Shown piece after piece: positions 44,477 through 55,754 of a stretch of DNA of 64,000 bases. The notes under the pieces were generated by a model. It worked only from the letters and a program-made list of their open reading frames with translations, searched no databases and was not told where the DNA came from. The position numbers were made by a program, and so were the translations under genes. Location: contig JAFEFF010000169.1 of NCBI GenBank assembly GCA_018240745.1, positions 83,765-147,764 on the forward strand, written 5' to 3'. Origin of the DNA: Pseudomonadota bacterium. GTDB lineage: Bacteria; Pseudomonadota; Alphaproteobacteria; Reyranellales; Reyranellaceae. Every line of letters starts with the position of its first letter. Positions within the stretch are counted from its first letter, which is position 1.

Positions 44477-44509
44477 ATTTCGTCCGGCTGCAAGGCAGCC
44501 GAACGAAAT
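44477..44509. promoter_or_regulatory. second hairpin in the miaA leader
   Basis: Stem ATTTCGT-C-CGGCTGC, loop AAG, GCAGCCG-A-ACGAAAT: 14 pairs with one mismatched position, 26 bases before the miaA ATG. Could influence miaA translation or be a decayed repeat. Confidence 0.35.
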
Positions 44510-44534
44510 AGGCTGTAAGCAAGCTGCCGCGCGC

Positions 44535-45425
44535 ATGGCCAAGCATGTCCTCGTCGTCACCGGACCGACCGCCTCGGGCAAGTCGGCGCTGACGCTTGCC
44601 CTGGCCGAGCAGCGCGGCGGCACGGTGATCAACGCCGATGCCATGCAGACCTACGACGCCTTCCCGATCCTGACGGCCCAGCCCACGCCCGAGGAGCGCG
44701 CCCGCGCAATGCACAGGCTCTATGGCGTGCTGCCGCTCAGCGAGACCCTCTCGGCGGCCCGCTGGCGCGATCTCGCGACGGCGGAGATCGAGCGCGCCGA
44801 TGTGCCGATCCTGTGCGGCGGCTCGGGCCTGTATCTGCGAACCCTGATGCAGGGGATCTCCTCGATCCCGGCTATCGCGTCCGAGGTCCGCGACCAGGCC
44901 AACGCCGACTGGGACGCGATGGGCGCGGACGCCTTTCGCGCGCGGCTGGCCGAGCGCGATCCGGAGATCGTTGCGCGCCTTAAGCCCGGCGACCGCCAGC
45001 GGCACGTGCGGGCGTGGGAGGTGGTAGACGCGACGGGTCGGCCGCTGAGCGAGTGGCAGAAGCAGGAAGGCAAGCCCGCACCCTACCGGTTCAAGATCGT
45101 CCTGCTCGCCCCCGATCGCGGTTGGCTCCGCCAGCGCATCGAGACGCGGTTCGACGCCATGCTCGAGCAGGGTGTGCTGGACGAGGTGCGGGCGGTGTTC
45201 GACCGCAAGCCCGATCCCAGGTCGCCGGGCCTGAAAGCGCATGGTGCGCCCGAGCTCTTCCGCTATCTCCGGGGAGAGATTACGTTGGAGCAGGCTCGGC
45301 AAACCGCGATCGACCACACGCGGCAATACGCCAAACGCCAGATGACGTGGTTTCGCCATCAGCTTACGCCAGATGTGGTGGCTAATCCTGCGGTTGAGAA
45401 ATTTTTGGACAAAATAGAGGTCTGA
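44535..45425 (+). CDS. miaA: tRNA dimethylallyltransferase MiaA
   Basis: 296-residue P-loop enzyme that prenylates A37 of tRNAs reading UNN codons. Walker A GPTASGKS at residues 9-16, substrate-binding INADAMQTYDAF, GGSGLYLRTLMQG, and the KRQMTWFRHQ tRNA-binding motif near the end. The family usually has DSRQVY in the second motif; here it is DAMQTY, a form seen in related bacteria. ATG 44535 places the P-loop normally. Ninety bases precede ilvB; a hairpin there may be its terminator. Confidence 0.94.
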   Translation: MAKHVLVVTGPTASGKSALTLALAEQRGGTVINADAMQTYDAFPILTAQPTPEERARAMHRLYGVLPLSETLSAARWRDLATAEIERADVPILCGGSGLYLRTLMQGISSIPAIASEVRDQANADWDAMGADAFRARLAERDPEIVARLKPGDRQRHVRAWEVVDATGRPLSEWQKQEGKPAPYRFKIVLLAPDRGWLRQRIETRFDAMLEQGVLDEVRAVFDRKPDPRSPGLKAHGAPELFRYLRGEITLEQARQTAIDHTRQYAKRQMTWFRHQLTPDVVANPAVEKFLDKIEV

Positions 45426-45463
45426 AACTTTACTTTTCGGACCTCGACCCCTATGGTCCGCGC

Positions 45464-45488
45464 CGCCGCAAACCCCCCGTTTGCGGCG
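45464..45488 (+). promoter_or_regulatory. hairpin just upstream of ilvB (attenuator or miaA 3' end)
   Basis: 10-bp stem CGCCGCAAAC / GTTTGCGGCG with a CCCCC loop, ending eight bases before the AAGGAGC ribosome site of ilvB. Only a short CATTTG follows, so it is a poor terminator. Position suits control of ilvB translation or transcription, but no regulatory leader peptide rich in Ile, Leu or Val codons is visible. Confidence 0.4.
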
Positions 45489-45515
45489 CATTTGTCAGGA
45501 AGGAGCAACGTCGTC

Positions 45516-47281
<1,766 letters not shown>

Positions 47282-47285
<4 letters not shown>

Positions 47286-47794
47286 GCAACCGCGAGCTGA
47301 CGTCGAGCCACACCATCTCGGTGCTGGTCGACAACGAGCCGGGCATTCTCGCCCGGGTGGTCGGGCTGTTCTCCGGCCGCGGCTACAACATCGAGAGCCT
47401 GACGGTGGCCGAGACCAACGCGGCCGAGAACCTGTCGCGCATCACCATCGTCACCACCGGCACGCCGATGGTGATCGAGCAGATCAAGGCGCAGCTCGAC
47501 CGGTTGGTGCCGGTGCACAAGGTGCACGACCTGACGATGGAGGGCCCGCACATCGAGCGCGAACTGGCGCTGGTGAAGGTCAGGAGCACCGGCGAGAAGC
47601 GCGTCGAGGCGCTGCGCCTGGCCGACGTCTTCCGCGCCAAGGTGATCGACGCCAAGAACGATTCGTTCGTGTTCGAGGTCACCGGCAACTCCGACAAGGT
47701 CGATACCTTCATCGACCTGATGGGCGGCCTCGGCCTGGTCGATGTCGGCCGCACCGGCATCGTCGGCATGACCCGCGGCGGCGAGGCGCTGTGA
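47282..47794 (+). CDS. ilvN: acetolactate synthase, small regulatory subunit
   Basis: 170-residue ACT-domain subunit giving Val feedback control. HTISVLVDNEPGILARVVGLFSGRGYNIESLTV is the ACT core (residues 10-42); the C-terminal domain ends in VGRTGIVGMTRG. Starts with GTG 47282, overlapping the ilvB stop. Followed by palindromic element copy 5. Confidence 0.95.
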
Positions 47795-47812
47795 GCCGCC
47801 GTCGTTCATGTT

Positions 47813-47878
47813 CTTCCGGACCGCGAGCCCCTGGCTCGCTCATGAGTCCGAGCGAGCCGGAGCCTCGCGGTCCGGAAG
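47813..47878. repeat. palindromic intergenic element, copy 5
   Basis: 66-bp inverted repeat, arms CTTCCGGACCGCGAGCC and mirror, with CTCATGAGTC in the centre. The GGACCGCGAG arm type is shared with copies 3, 6-inner and 7. It is followed by CATGATCATGAGCGGTCC (47881-47898), which looks like half of a second element and ends six bases before the LysE-type start codon. Confidence 0.82.
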
Positions 47879-47903
47879 AGCATGATCATGAGCGGTCCCG
47901 CCG

Positions 47904-49575
<1,672 letters not shown>

Positions 49576-49660
49576 GCGCGTTCACACGCGCGCGGTTGCG
49601 CGTCGGCGGGCGGCAGCGCCTGTAATCAAGCGCGAGAGCCCGCGCAGTGCCGAAAGAATC

Positions 49661-49690
49661 GAGGCGCCGGACCCCGGCGCCTCTTTTCTT
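49661..49690 (+). terminator. intrinsic terminator of the ilv operon
   Basis: Perfect 10-bp stem GAGGCGCCGG / CCGGCGCCTC with an ACC loop, then TTTTCTT. Located 86 bases after the ilvC stop, directly before palindromic element copy 6. Confidence 0.88.
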
Positions 49691-49691
49691 T

Positions 49692-49841
49692 GCTGGGACC
49701 GCGGCACTCCATGGCGCTCATTGGACCGCGGGCTCCTGGCCTGAGCGGAGCCGAAGGCTCCAGCCCGCCTCATGATCCTGAGCGCGCAGGATGGGCGCGG
49801 TCCAAAGATCATGAGCGACACTGGAGTGCCGCGGTGCCAGC
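49692..49841. repeat. palindromic element, copy 6: one element nested in another
   Basis: Outer arms: GCTGGGACCGCGGCACTCC at the left and GGAGTGCCGCGGTGCCAGC at the right, the copy 1 type. The centre, which in copy 1 reads GCGCTCATTTCATGATCATGAGCG, is interrupted after GCGCTCATT by an insert at 49722-49804 and resumes as AAGATCATGAGCG. The insert begins TGGACCGCGGGCTCC and ends GCGCGGTCCA, the other arm type, with its own CATGATCCTGAG. The right edge touches the SDR stop codon (complement at 49841-49843). Confidence 0.82.
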
Positions 49842-50596
49842 TAAATGATGTAGCCGCCGCCGGCCGCGTCGATCATCGTGCCGGTGATGAACGAGGCCTG
49901 GTCGGACAGCAGGAACAGGATTGCGTCGGCGATCTCCGGTGTTCGGCCGACACGATGCATCGGGATCGAGGCCTCGATCTTGCTGCGGAACGCCGCGTCC
50001 CTCAGCCGGCCCTCGGTCATCTCGCTCAGCACCATGCCCGGCCGGATCGAGTTGACGCGGATGCCTTCGCCCGCCACCTCGCGGGCGAAGCCGCGGGTGA
50101 AGGCGTCGACCGCGCCCTTGGTTGCGGCGTAGGCCGACGACCCCGGCCGCCCGCCCGACGTCGCGGCAAACGACGAGACGTTGACGATTGCACCGCCCTT
50201 GCCGCCGTTCTTGGTCGACATGCGGCGCGCCGCCTCGCGGCAGCACAGCATCAGGCCGACGGCGTTGGTCGCGAACAGGTCGGTGAGCGTCCTGGCGTCG
50301 TAGTCCTCGACCCGCATCTGGCGGCTGAAGCCCGCGCTGTTGACCAGATGGGTGATCTTTCCGAACACGCGCTCGGTCTCGTCGAACAGCCGCACGATCT
50401 CGGCTTCGTTGGCCATGTTGCCGGGCAGCGCGACCGCCTCGCCGTCCTCGGCGGCGATGTCCGCCGCCACGCCCATGGCTTGCGAGTCGCGCGTGCGGTA
50501 GTTGATCGCGACCTTGTAGCCGCGCCTGGCCGCCCGCCGCGCCGTCTCGGCGCCGATGCCGCTCGCGCCGCCCGTGATCAGAAGTACGCCGGTCAT
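49841..50596 (-). CDS. SDR family oxidoreductase of the sugar ABC operon
   Basis: 251-residue classical SDR: TGGASGIG cofactor motif (8-15), NSAG near 89-92, NVSSFAA (Ser) and YxxxK in SAYAATKGA, with GTMIDAAGGGYI at the end. ATG 50596 overlaps the upstream permease stop by ATGA, so it is the last gene of the importer operon. Likely oxidises the imported sugar or polyol or a derivative; substrate unknown. Confidence 0.92.
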   Translation of the reverse strand: MTGVLLITGGASGIGAETARRAARRGYKVAINYRTRDSQAMGVAADIAAEDGEAVALPGNMANEAEIVRLFDETERVFGKITHLVNSAGFSRQMRVEDYDARTLTDLFATNAVGLMLCCREAARRMSTKNGGKGGAIVNVSSFAATSGGRPGSSAYAATKGAVDAFTRGFAREVAGEGIRVNSIRPGMVLSEMTEGRLRDAAFRSKIEASIPMHRVGRTPEIADAILFLLSDQASFITGTMIDAAGGGYII

Positions 50597-51414
50597 CCCT
50601 TGATCGCTCCGCCGGTCAATCCCGAGACGAGATAACGCCGCACGATGAAGGAGAACACAAGAACCGGCAGCATGATCATGGTGCCGCCGGCGGCGATGCG
50701 GCCCCATTCCCAGCCTTCGTAGTTCATGAAGTTCACCACGGCGACCGGCGCGGTCATGGCGTCGGTACGGGTCAGGATCAGGGCGAAGAAGAAGTCGTTC
50801 CAGGCGAACAGGAAGCAGAGGATTGCCGTCGCCGCGAGGCCCGGCCCGGAGAGCGGCAGGATGATCCTGGTGAAGCCCTGCCACATCGTGGCGCCGTCGA
50901 TCCACGCCGCCTCCTCGAGCGAGCGCGGCAGTTGGTCGTAGAACGGCCGCATCATCCAGATCACCAGCGACAGATTGAACGTCAGGTAGATCAGGACCAG
51001 GCCGGTCAGCGTGTCGAGCAGCTCGAGATAGCGGTAGGCGAGGAAGTACGGGATGGTGAAGGCGATCGGCGGCGCCATGCGGCTCGCCAGGATCCACAGC
51101 GTGATCGAGGCGCCGGCCCGCGTCGTCCAGCGCGACAGGGCGTAGGCGGCCGGCACGCCGATCACCAGCGACACCGCGGTCGAGGCGACGCTCACCACCA
51201 GGCTGTTGGCGAAGGAGGTCCGGAACTCGCTGGTCCACAGGGCGGCGTAGTTGTCGAGCGTCGGCGGGAAGAACAGCCGCGGCGGCCAGCGGAAGATCTC
51301 GGCGTTGGTCTTGAACGACATGACCAGCAGCCACAGGAACGGTGACAGCGCCAGGATCGCCAGCACGACGGCCAGCGCCTGCATCAGCCGGCGGTCGGTC
51401 CTTCTAGTCGACAC
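50593..51414 (-). CDS. carbohydrate ABC transporter permease (MalG/CUT1 type)
   Basis: 273-residue inner-membrane permease with six predicted segments. The EAA loop EEAAWIDGATMWQGFTRIILPLSGPGL (about 185-211) contacts the ATPase. GTG start at 51414 overlaps the upstream permease gene by 11 bases. Forms the translocation pore with the MalF-like subunit. No ABC ATPase is encoded in this operon. Confidence 0.92.
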   Translation of the reverse strand: MSTRRTDRRLMQALAVVLAILALSPFLWLLVMSFKTNAEIFRWPPRLFFPPTLDNYAALWTSEFRTSFANSLVVSVASTAVSLVIGVPAAYALSRWTTRAGASITLWILASRMAPPIAFTIPYFLAYRYLELLDTLTGLVLIYLTFNLSLVIWMMRPFYDQLPRSLEEAAWIDGATMWQGFTRIILPLSGPGLAATAILCFLFAWNDFFFALILTRTDAMTAPVAVVNFMNYEGWEWGRIAAGGTMIMLPVLVFSFIVRRYLVSGLTGGAIKG

Positions 51415-52294
51415 GGACGCCCCAGCCGACGGCGCGGATGATCACCCAGCTCAGCGCGATGGTCGCCGCCAGCAGCACCACGGTGATGGCGCTCGAGAAG
51501 CCGAGGTAGGAGAAATTGAAGGCCTGCAGGAACGAATAGTAGTTGGTGACCTCGGTCAGGTTGCCCGGCCCGCCGTCGGTCAGGATGTAGATCAGCGGGA
51601 AGGCCTTGATCGAATCGATCAGGCGGAACAGGCCCGCGACCAGCAGAACGCCCTGGATGAAGGGCAGGGTGACGTGGCGCGTGAGCTGCCAGGGCGAGGC
51701 GCCGTCGACCTTGGCGGCGTCGAGCAGCTCCTGCGGCAGCATCTGCAATGCCGCCAGCACCATCAGCATGGTGAAGGGAAACCATTCCCAGGTGTCGGCG
51801 ATGATGATCGAGGTCAGCGCCCAGTCGGGATCGGTGATCAGCGCCGGCACGCTGAGGCCGAGGCTGCGGAAGATGCCGTGCATCGGGCTGATATCGGGCG
51901 TGTAGATCACCTTCCAGATGATCGCGACCACGATCGGCGGCAGCACCATCGGGATCAGGAACACCGTGCGCAGCGCCTCGAGCAGCCGCGACTTGACGTT
52001 GAGCAGCAACGCCAGCGCCACGCCGATCGAAAGCTGCAGCGCCACCGTCCAGAAGGAGAGCTTGATCTGCACCCAGATCGAGTTGCCGAGCCGGTCGTCC
52101 GAGAGCAGCGCGCTGTAGCTGACCAGCGGCTCGGAGAAATCCCACGCCGTCTCCGGCCGCGTCAGGTTGAGCGGCGTGAAGCTGGTGACCAACAGGTAAA
52201 GCGACGGCAGCAGCGTGATGACCGCCAGCACCGCCAGGGACGGCGCGACGCAGAAGACGAAGAAGCGGTGTTGCGCCTTGATCGCCTTGGTCAT
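51404..52294 (-). CDS. carbohydrate ABC transporter permease (MalF/UgpA type)
   Basis: 296-residue permease with about six membrane segments and the EAA-type loop LLDAAKVDGASPWQLTRHVTLPFIQGVL (about 205-232). YILTDGGPGNLTEVTNYY is a CUT1 hallmark. Starts at ATG 52294. Palindromic element copy 7 lies just upstream and separates it from the binding-protein gene, which may lower downstream expression relative to the binding protein. Confidence 0.92.
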   Translation of the reverse strand: MTKAIKAQHRFFVFCVAPSLAVLAVITLLPSLYLLVTSFTPLNLTRPETAWDFSEPLVSYSALLSDDRLGNSIWVQIKLSFWTVALQLSIGVALALLLNVKSRLLEALRTVFLIPMVLPPIVVAIIWKVIYTPDISPMHGIFRSLGLSVPALITDPDWALTSIIIADTWEWFPFTMLMVLAALQMLPQELLDAAKVDGASPWQLTRHVTLPFIQGVLLVAGLFRLIDSIKAFPLIYILTDGGPGNLTEVTNYYSFLQAFNFSYLGFSSAITVVLLAATIALSWVIIRAVGWGVRVD

Positions 52295-52300
52295 GCAAAC

Positions 52301-52355
52301 CGCGGGCCTCCGGCCCGCTCATGATCAAGAGCGGTCCGGAGGCCCGCGGTCCGGA
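52301..52355. repeat. palindromic intergenic element, copy 7
   Basis: About 55-bp inverted repeat: CCGCGGGCCTCCGGCCCGCTC, centre ATGATCAA, then GAGCGGTCCGGAGGCCCGCGG and TCCGG. Same arm type as copies 3 and 5, shared ATGATCA centre. Sits inside an operon, between the solute-binding protein and its first permease, a place where RNA hairpins often stabilise the upstream message. Confidence 0.85.
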
Positions 52356-52380
52356 AGAGCATGAGAACGCACTCCAGCTC

Positions 52381-53712
52381 TCAACCGTCGACCTTGAAGC
52401 CGGCCTTCTTGAGATCCTGGACGGCTTCGGCCTGCGCCTGCTTCATCGCCTCGGGCGCGGCCTGCTGCTTGGTCGCGATGCGTTCCATCGCCTTGTTGAT
52501 CTTGTCGCCGACCTGCGGATAGACCGGCACGGTGCGGTACTTCATGTAGCCGGTCTTGCCGCCGAGCTGCAGCACCTCGAGGAACAGGCTCGCCACGTCC
52601 TGGCCGTTCAGCGTCAGCACCTGCTTGAACTCCGGGCTCTTGATCACCGACATGCGGCAGACGCTGGGATAGCCATGGTCCTTGACCACGGTGGACACGG
52701 TCTCCTTCGACAGCGCCCACTTGATGAACTCCCAGGCGGCCTCCTTCTTCTTGGAGCCCGCGGGGATGCCGAGCCCATGACTGTTTGAGCCCGGAAAGTT
52801 GCCGTCCGGGCCGGCCGGCATCAGGCCGTACCGCACCGTCTGGCGCACCGTGCTCTCGGCATGCTTGGCCAGCGGCACCATCCAGGTGATGGCCTGGGTG
52901 CGGATGTTGGCGCGGCCCGACATCTGCGAGCGCATCGACTGGTCGTCGGAATAGGACAGGATGCCGTCGGGCCCGTACTTGACCAGCAGGTTGGCGTACC
53001 ACTCGGCCGACTTGGCGGCCTGCGGCGTCGCCAGCGTCGGCGTCAGGTTCTCCGGCGGCGCCTTGAAGACATTGCCGCCCATGCCCATCAGGTAGGGGAT
53101 CCAGTTCCAGTGATGCAGCTTGTCGGCGGTGAAGGCGGCGACGTTGTCCTTGTTGTGGATCGCGTCGCAGACCTTGATCAGCTCGTCGAAGGTGGTCGGC
53201 ATCTTGAGGCCGGCCTTCTCGATCAGGTCGTAGCGCGCCGCGCCTGCGATCATGGCGCCGGCCTCCCAGGTGTAGCCGAAGGTCTCGCCCTTCGCGTTCT
53301 GCATCGCCGACTGCGCGCCGCCGACGAAGTCCTGCGGCTCCCATTCGGCCGGCGTGTACTTCTTGTCCCTGGTGAAGGTGTCGAGGTTGGTGAACCAGCC
53401 GGCGCCGATCCAGCGGCCGGAATAGATGAAGGTGACGTTGCAGACGTCGACCGCCGAGCCCTTGGTCGACAGTTCGAGGTCGGTGCGCTGGTTGTAGACC
53501 GGGAAGGCCTGCATGGTGAAGTTCACCTTGATGCCGGTCTTCTCCTCGAATTGCGGGAAGTAGTTCTTCAGGTACTCGAAGTAGGTCGTCTGGAAGCACG
53601 AGGCGTTGATGGTCGTGCCGGCGTGGGGCTTGCCGCCCTGCGCGTGCACTGCGGGTGCCGCCAGCGCGCCCAGCGCGCCACCGAGGATCGTACGACGACG
53701 AAGAGTGCTCAT
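52381..53712 (-). CDS. extracellular solute-binding protein of a sugar ABC importer (family 1)
   Basis: 443-residue periplasmic binding protein. The N-terminus MSTLRRRTILGGALGALAAPAVHAQ is a Tat/Sec-like signal with cleavage after HAQ or nearby. The mature part has the two-lobe pattern of family 1 proteins (FEEKTGIKVNFTM, AAWEFIKWALSKE). GGGAGGAAG lies ahead of ATG 53712; a longer frame to 53823 would cross the operator and the divergent regulator. First gene of the operon binding protein - permease - permease - SDR. Confidence 0.92.
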   Translation of the reverse strand: MSTLRRRTILGGALGALAAPAVHAQGGKPHAGTTINASCFQTTYFEYLKNYFPQFEEKTGIKVNFTMQAFPVYNQRTDLELSTKGSAVDVCNVTFIYSGRWIGAGWFTNLDTFTRDKKYTPAEWEPQDFVGGAQSAMQNAKGETFGYTWEAGAMIAGAARYDLIEKAGLKMPTTFDELIKVCDAIHNKDNVAAFTADKLHHWNWIPYLMGMGGNVFKAPPENLTPTLATPQAAKSAEWYANLLVKYGPDGILSYSDDQSMRSQMSGRANIRTQAITWMVPLAKHAESTVRQTVRYGLMPAGPDGNFPGSNSHGLGIPAGSKKKEAAWEFIKWALSKETVSTVVKDHGYPSVCRMSVIKSPEFKQVLTLNGQDVASLFLEVLQLGGKTGYMKYRTVPVYPQVGDKINKAMERIATKQQAAPEAMKQAQAEAVQDLKKAGFKVDG

Positions 53713-53742
53713 GTGCTTCCTCCCAGAAGCTCGGCTCCTTAT

Positions 53743-53755
53743 TATGTCTGACATA
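53743..53755. promoter_or_regulatory. probable operator of the divergent FadR-type regulator
   Basis: TATGTC-T-GACATA, a perfect 13-bp palindrome with the GT-N3-AC core typical of FadR-subfamily GntR operators. It lies in the 64-base gap between the divergent binding-protein gene (start 53712) and regulator gene (start 53777), so one site could control both. Confidence 0.6.
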
Positions 53756-53776
53756 TCGTCCGGCGACTCCCGATCC

Positions 53777-54541
53777 ATGTCAACGCCCCGCACCCGCAAT
53801 CGCATCGACGGCGCGCAGCGCATCGCCGAAGAGATCGGCGCGGCGATCGTCGCCGGTCGCTATGCGCCCGACGCGCCGGTGCCGGGCGAGATCGAGCTCG
53901 GCCGCCGCTATGGTGCCTCGCGCACGGTGGTGCGGGAAGCGTTGAAGCTGCTCTCGGCCAAGGGCCTGATCGCCTCGCGCAAGCGCACCGGCACGCGGGC
54001 GCGGCCGCGCGAGGCGTGGAACATGCTGGATGCCGACGTTCTCGCCTGGCGGCTGCGCGGCGGCCAGGCGGAACCCAAGTTCGTGTCGGACATGTTGCAC
54101 GTGCGGGCGGTCGTCGAGCCGGCCGCTGCAGCAATGGCGGCGCGAAGCCACACCAGGAAGAGCCTCCGCCCGATCGAGGAAGCCTTCGCCGAGATGGAGC
54201 GGACCGCGCACGATCGCGTAGCGTTTGCCGATCCGGACCGGCGTTTCCACAAGGCGATCCTGGTGGCGACCGGCAACGACTTCATGGTCGCCTTCGCGGC
54301 CCTCACCGAGACGGCGCTCGGCGCCTTCGTGCGGATCGCCTCGCGCCATCGCGGGGCGCCGGGGCCATCGGTGCCGCTGCATCGCGCGGTCCTCGAGGCG
54401 ATCCGCCGGCGCGATGCGGAAGGTGCGCAGGCGGCGATGACGGCGCTGCTCGACCGCACGGCCCGCAATGTCGAGCGCAATGTAAGAGGCAGGGCCCCGA
54501 CGCGTGCCCGCAAGGCAAGGGTGTGCAAGACTGACCGGTGA
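53777..54541 (+). CDS. FadR/GntR-family transcriptional regulator
   Basis: 254 residues. N-terminal winged helix (IAEEIGAAIVAGRYAPDAPVPGEIELGRRYGASRTVVREALKLLSAKGLIASRKRTGTR, about 13-72), then an FCD ligand domain (FVSDMLHVRAVVEPAAAAMAAR, FHKAILVATGN, HRAVLEAIRRRDAEGA). FCD domains bind a small carboxylate or sugar acid, often through a metal held by Asp/His. ATG 53777 is preferred over ATG 53744, which would lie inside the palindromic operator. Likely represses the divergent importer and itself. Confidence 0.92.
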   Translation: MSTPRTRNRIDGAQRIAEEIGAAIVAGRYAPDAPVPGEIELGRRYGASRTVVREALKLLSAKGLIASRKRTGTRARPREAWNMLDADVLAWRLRGGQAEPKFVSDMLHVRAVVEPAAAAMAARSHTRKSLRPIEEAFAEMERTAHDRVAFADPDRRFHKAILVATGNDFMVAFAALTETALGAFVRIASRHRGAPGPSVPLHRAVLEAIRRRDAEGAQAAMTALLDRTARNVERNVRGRAPTRARKARVCKTDR

Positions 54542-54559
54542 TAGCCGGGAGGTAATGCC

Positions 54560-55657
54560 ATGAAGGCCGCCGTTCTGTTCAAGCCCAACGAGCCGTTGCA
54601 GGTGGTGGAGTGCGAGCTCGACCCGCCCAAGGCGGGCGAGGTGCGCGTCAGGATGAAGGCCGCGGGCGTCTGCCAGAGCGACTGGCACATCATGAACGGC
54701 GATTGGCCATCGCCGATGCCGATCGTGCCGGGTCATGAGGCGGCAGGTGAGATCGCCGAAGTCGGGGCGGGGGTCGCCACGGTGCAGCCGGGCGATCACG
54801 TGATCTTCTCGTTCCGCCCGCATTGCGGGCGCTGCCGGTACTGCACGACCGGCCGCACGGTGTTGTGCATCGGCCGCAACACGGTGCCGGCGGGCACGAT
54901 GTTCGACGGCACGATGCGGCTCAAGCACAAGGGCCAGGGCATCGCCCAGATGGCGCGCATCGGCACCTTCGCGGAGGAGGTCGTGGTGCCGGAGGAGATG
55001 GTCGTGCCGATCCGCAAGGACATGCCGTGGCCGCAGGCCGCGCTGGTCGGTTGCTGCGTGGCGACCGGAGTGGGCGCCGTGACGCGTCACGCCAGGATCG
55101 AAGCCGGCTCGACGGTGCTGGTGATCGGCTGCGGCGGCGTCGGCCTCAACGCGATCCAGGGCGCGATGCTGTCGGGCGCGCGCACGATCATCGCGGCCGA
55201 CATCCGTGACAACAAGCTGGAGATGGCCAGGACCTTCGGCGCGACCCACACGATCAACACCGCGACCGACAACGATCCGGTCAAGAAGGTCAAGGAGATC
55301 ACCGGCCTGGGCGTCGACTATGCCTTCGATGCCGTCTCGGTCGAGGCGACGCAGGCGCTCGCCTTCGACGCGCTGGCACCGGGCGGTCACTCGGTCGCGG
55401 TCGGCATCTCGGCGATGACGGTCAGGGCGCAGTACTCGCCGTTCATGATGGTGTTCACCGAAAAGATGGTGAGCGGGACCTACTACGGCTCGGTGCGGCC
55501 CAGCATCGATTTCCCGGTGCTGGTCGACCACTACATGAACAGGAAGCTCAACATTGACGGTCTGATCAGCCGCACCTACAAGCTTCAGGACATCAACGAG
55601 GGCTTCAGGCGCATGATGGCCGGAGAGGTCGCGCGCGGAGTCGTCGTCTTCGATTGA
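54560..55657 (+). CDS. zinc-dependent alcohol dehydrogenase
   Basis: 365-residue medium-chain dehydrogenase. Catalytic Zn site: Cys in GVCQSDWH (about 38) and PGHEAAG (His-Glu about 60). Structural Zn site: CGRCRYCTTGRTVLC (about 90-104), four Cys. Rossmann loop GCGGVGLNAIQGA (about 193). Class III-like architecture. ATG 54560 has GGGAGG upstream and is 18 bases from the regulator stop, so the two are cotranscribed and the enzyme probably acts on the compound handled by the divergent importer. Confidence 0.92.
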   Translation: MKAAVLFKPNEPLQVVECELDPPKAGEVRVRMKAAGVCQSDWHIMNGDWPSPMPIVPGHEAAGEIAEVGAGVATVQPGDHVIFSFRPHCGRCRYCTTGRTVLCIGRNTVPAGTMFDGTMRLKHKGQGIAQMARIGTFAEEVVVPEEMVVPIRKDMPWPQAALVGCCVATGVGAVTRHARIEAGSTVLVIGCGGVGLNAIQGAMLSGARTIIAADIRDNKLEMARTFGATHTINTATDNDPVKKVKEITGLGVDYAFDAVSVEATQALAFDALAPGGHSVAVGISAMTVRAQYSPFMMVFTEKMVSGTYYGSVRPSIDFPVLVDHYMNRKLNIDGLISRTYKLQDINEGFRRMMAGEVARGVVVFD

Positions 55658-55754
55658 GGGACCTTCCGACGATGAGCCGGCGATAACCGCATTTCGATCG
55701 TTCCGCTCGTCATGCGATGGGCGCCTGTGTGGGTTCCCGCTTCGGAGCTCGTCT

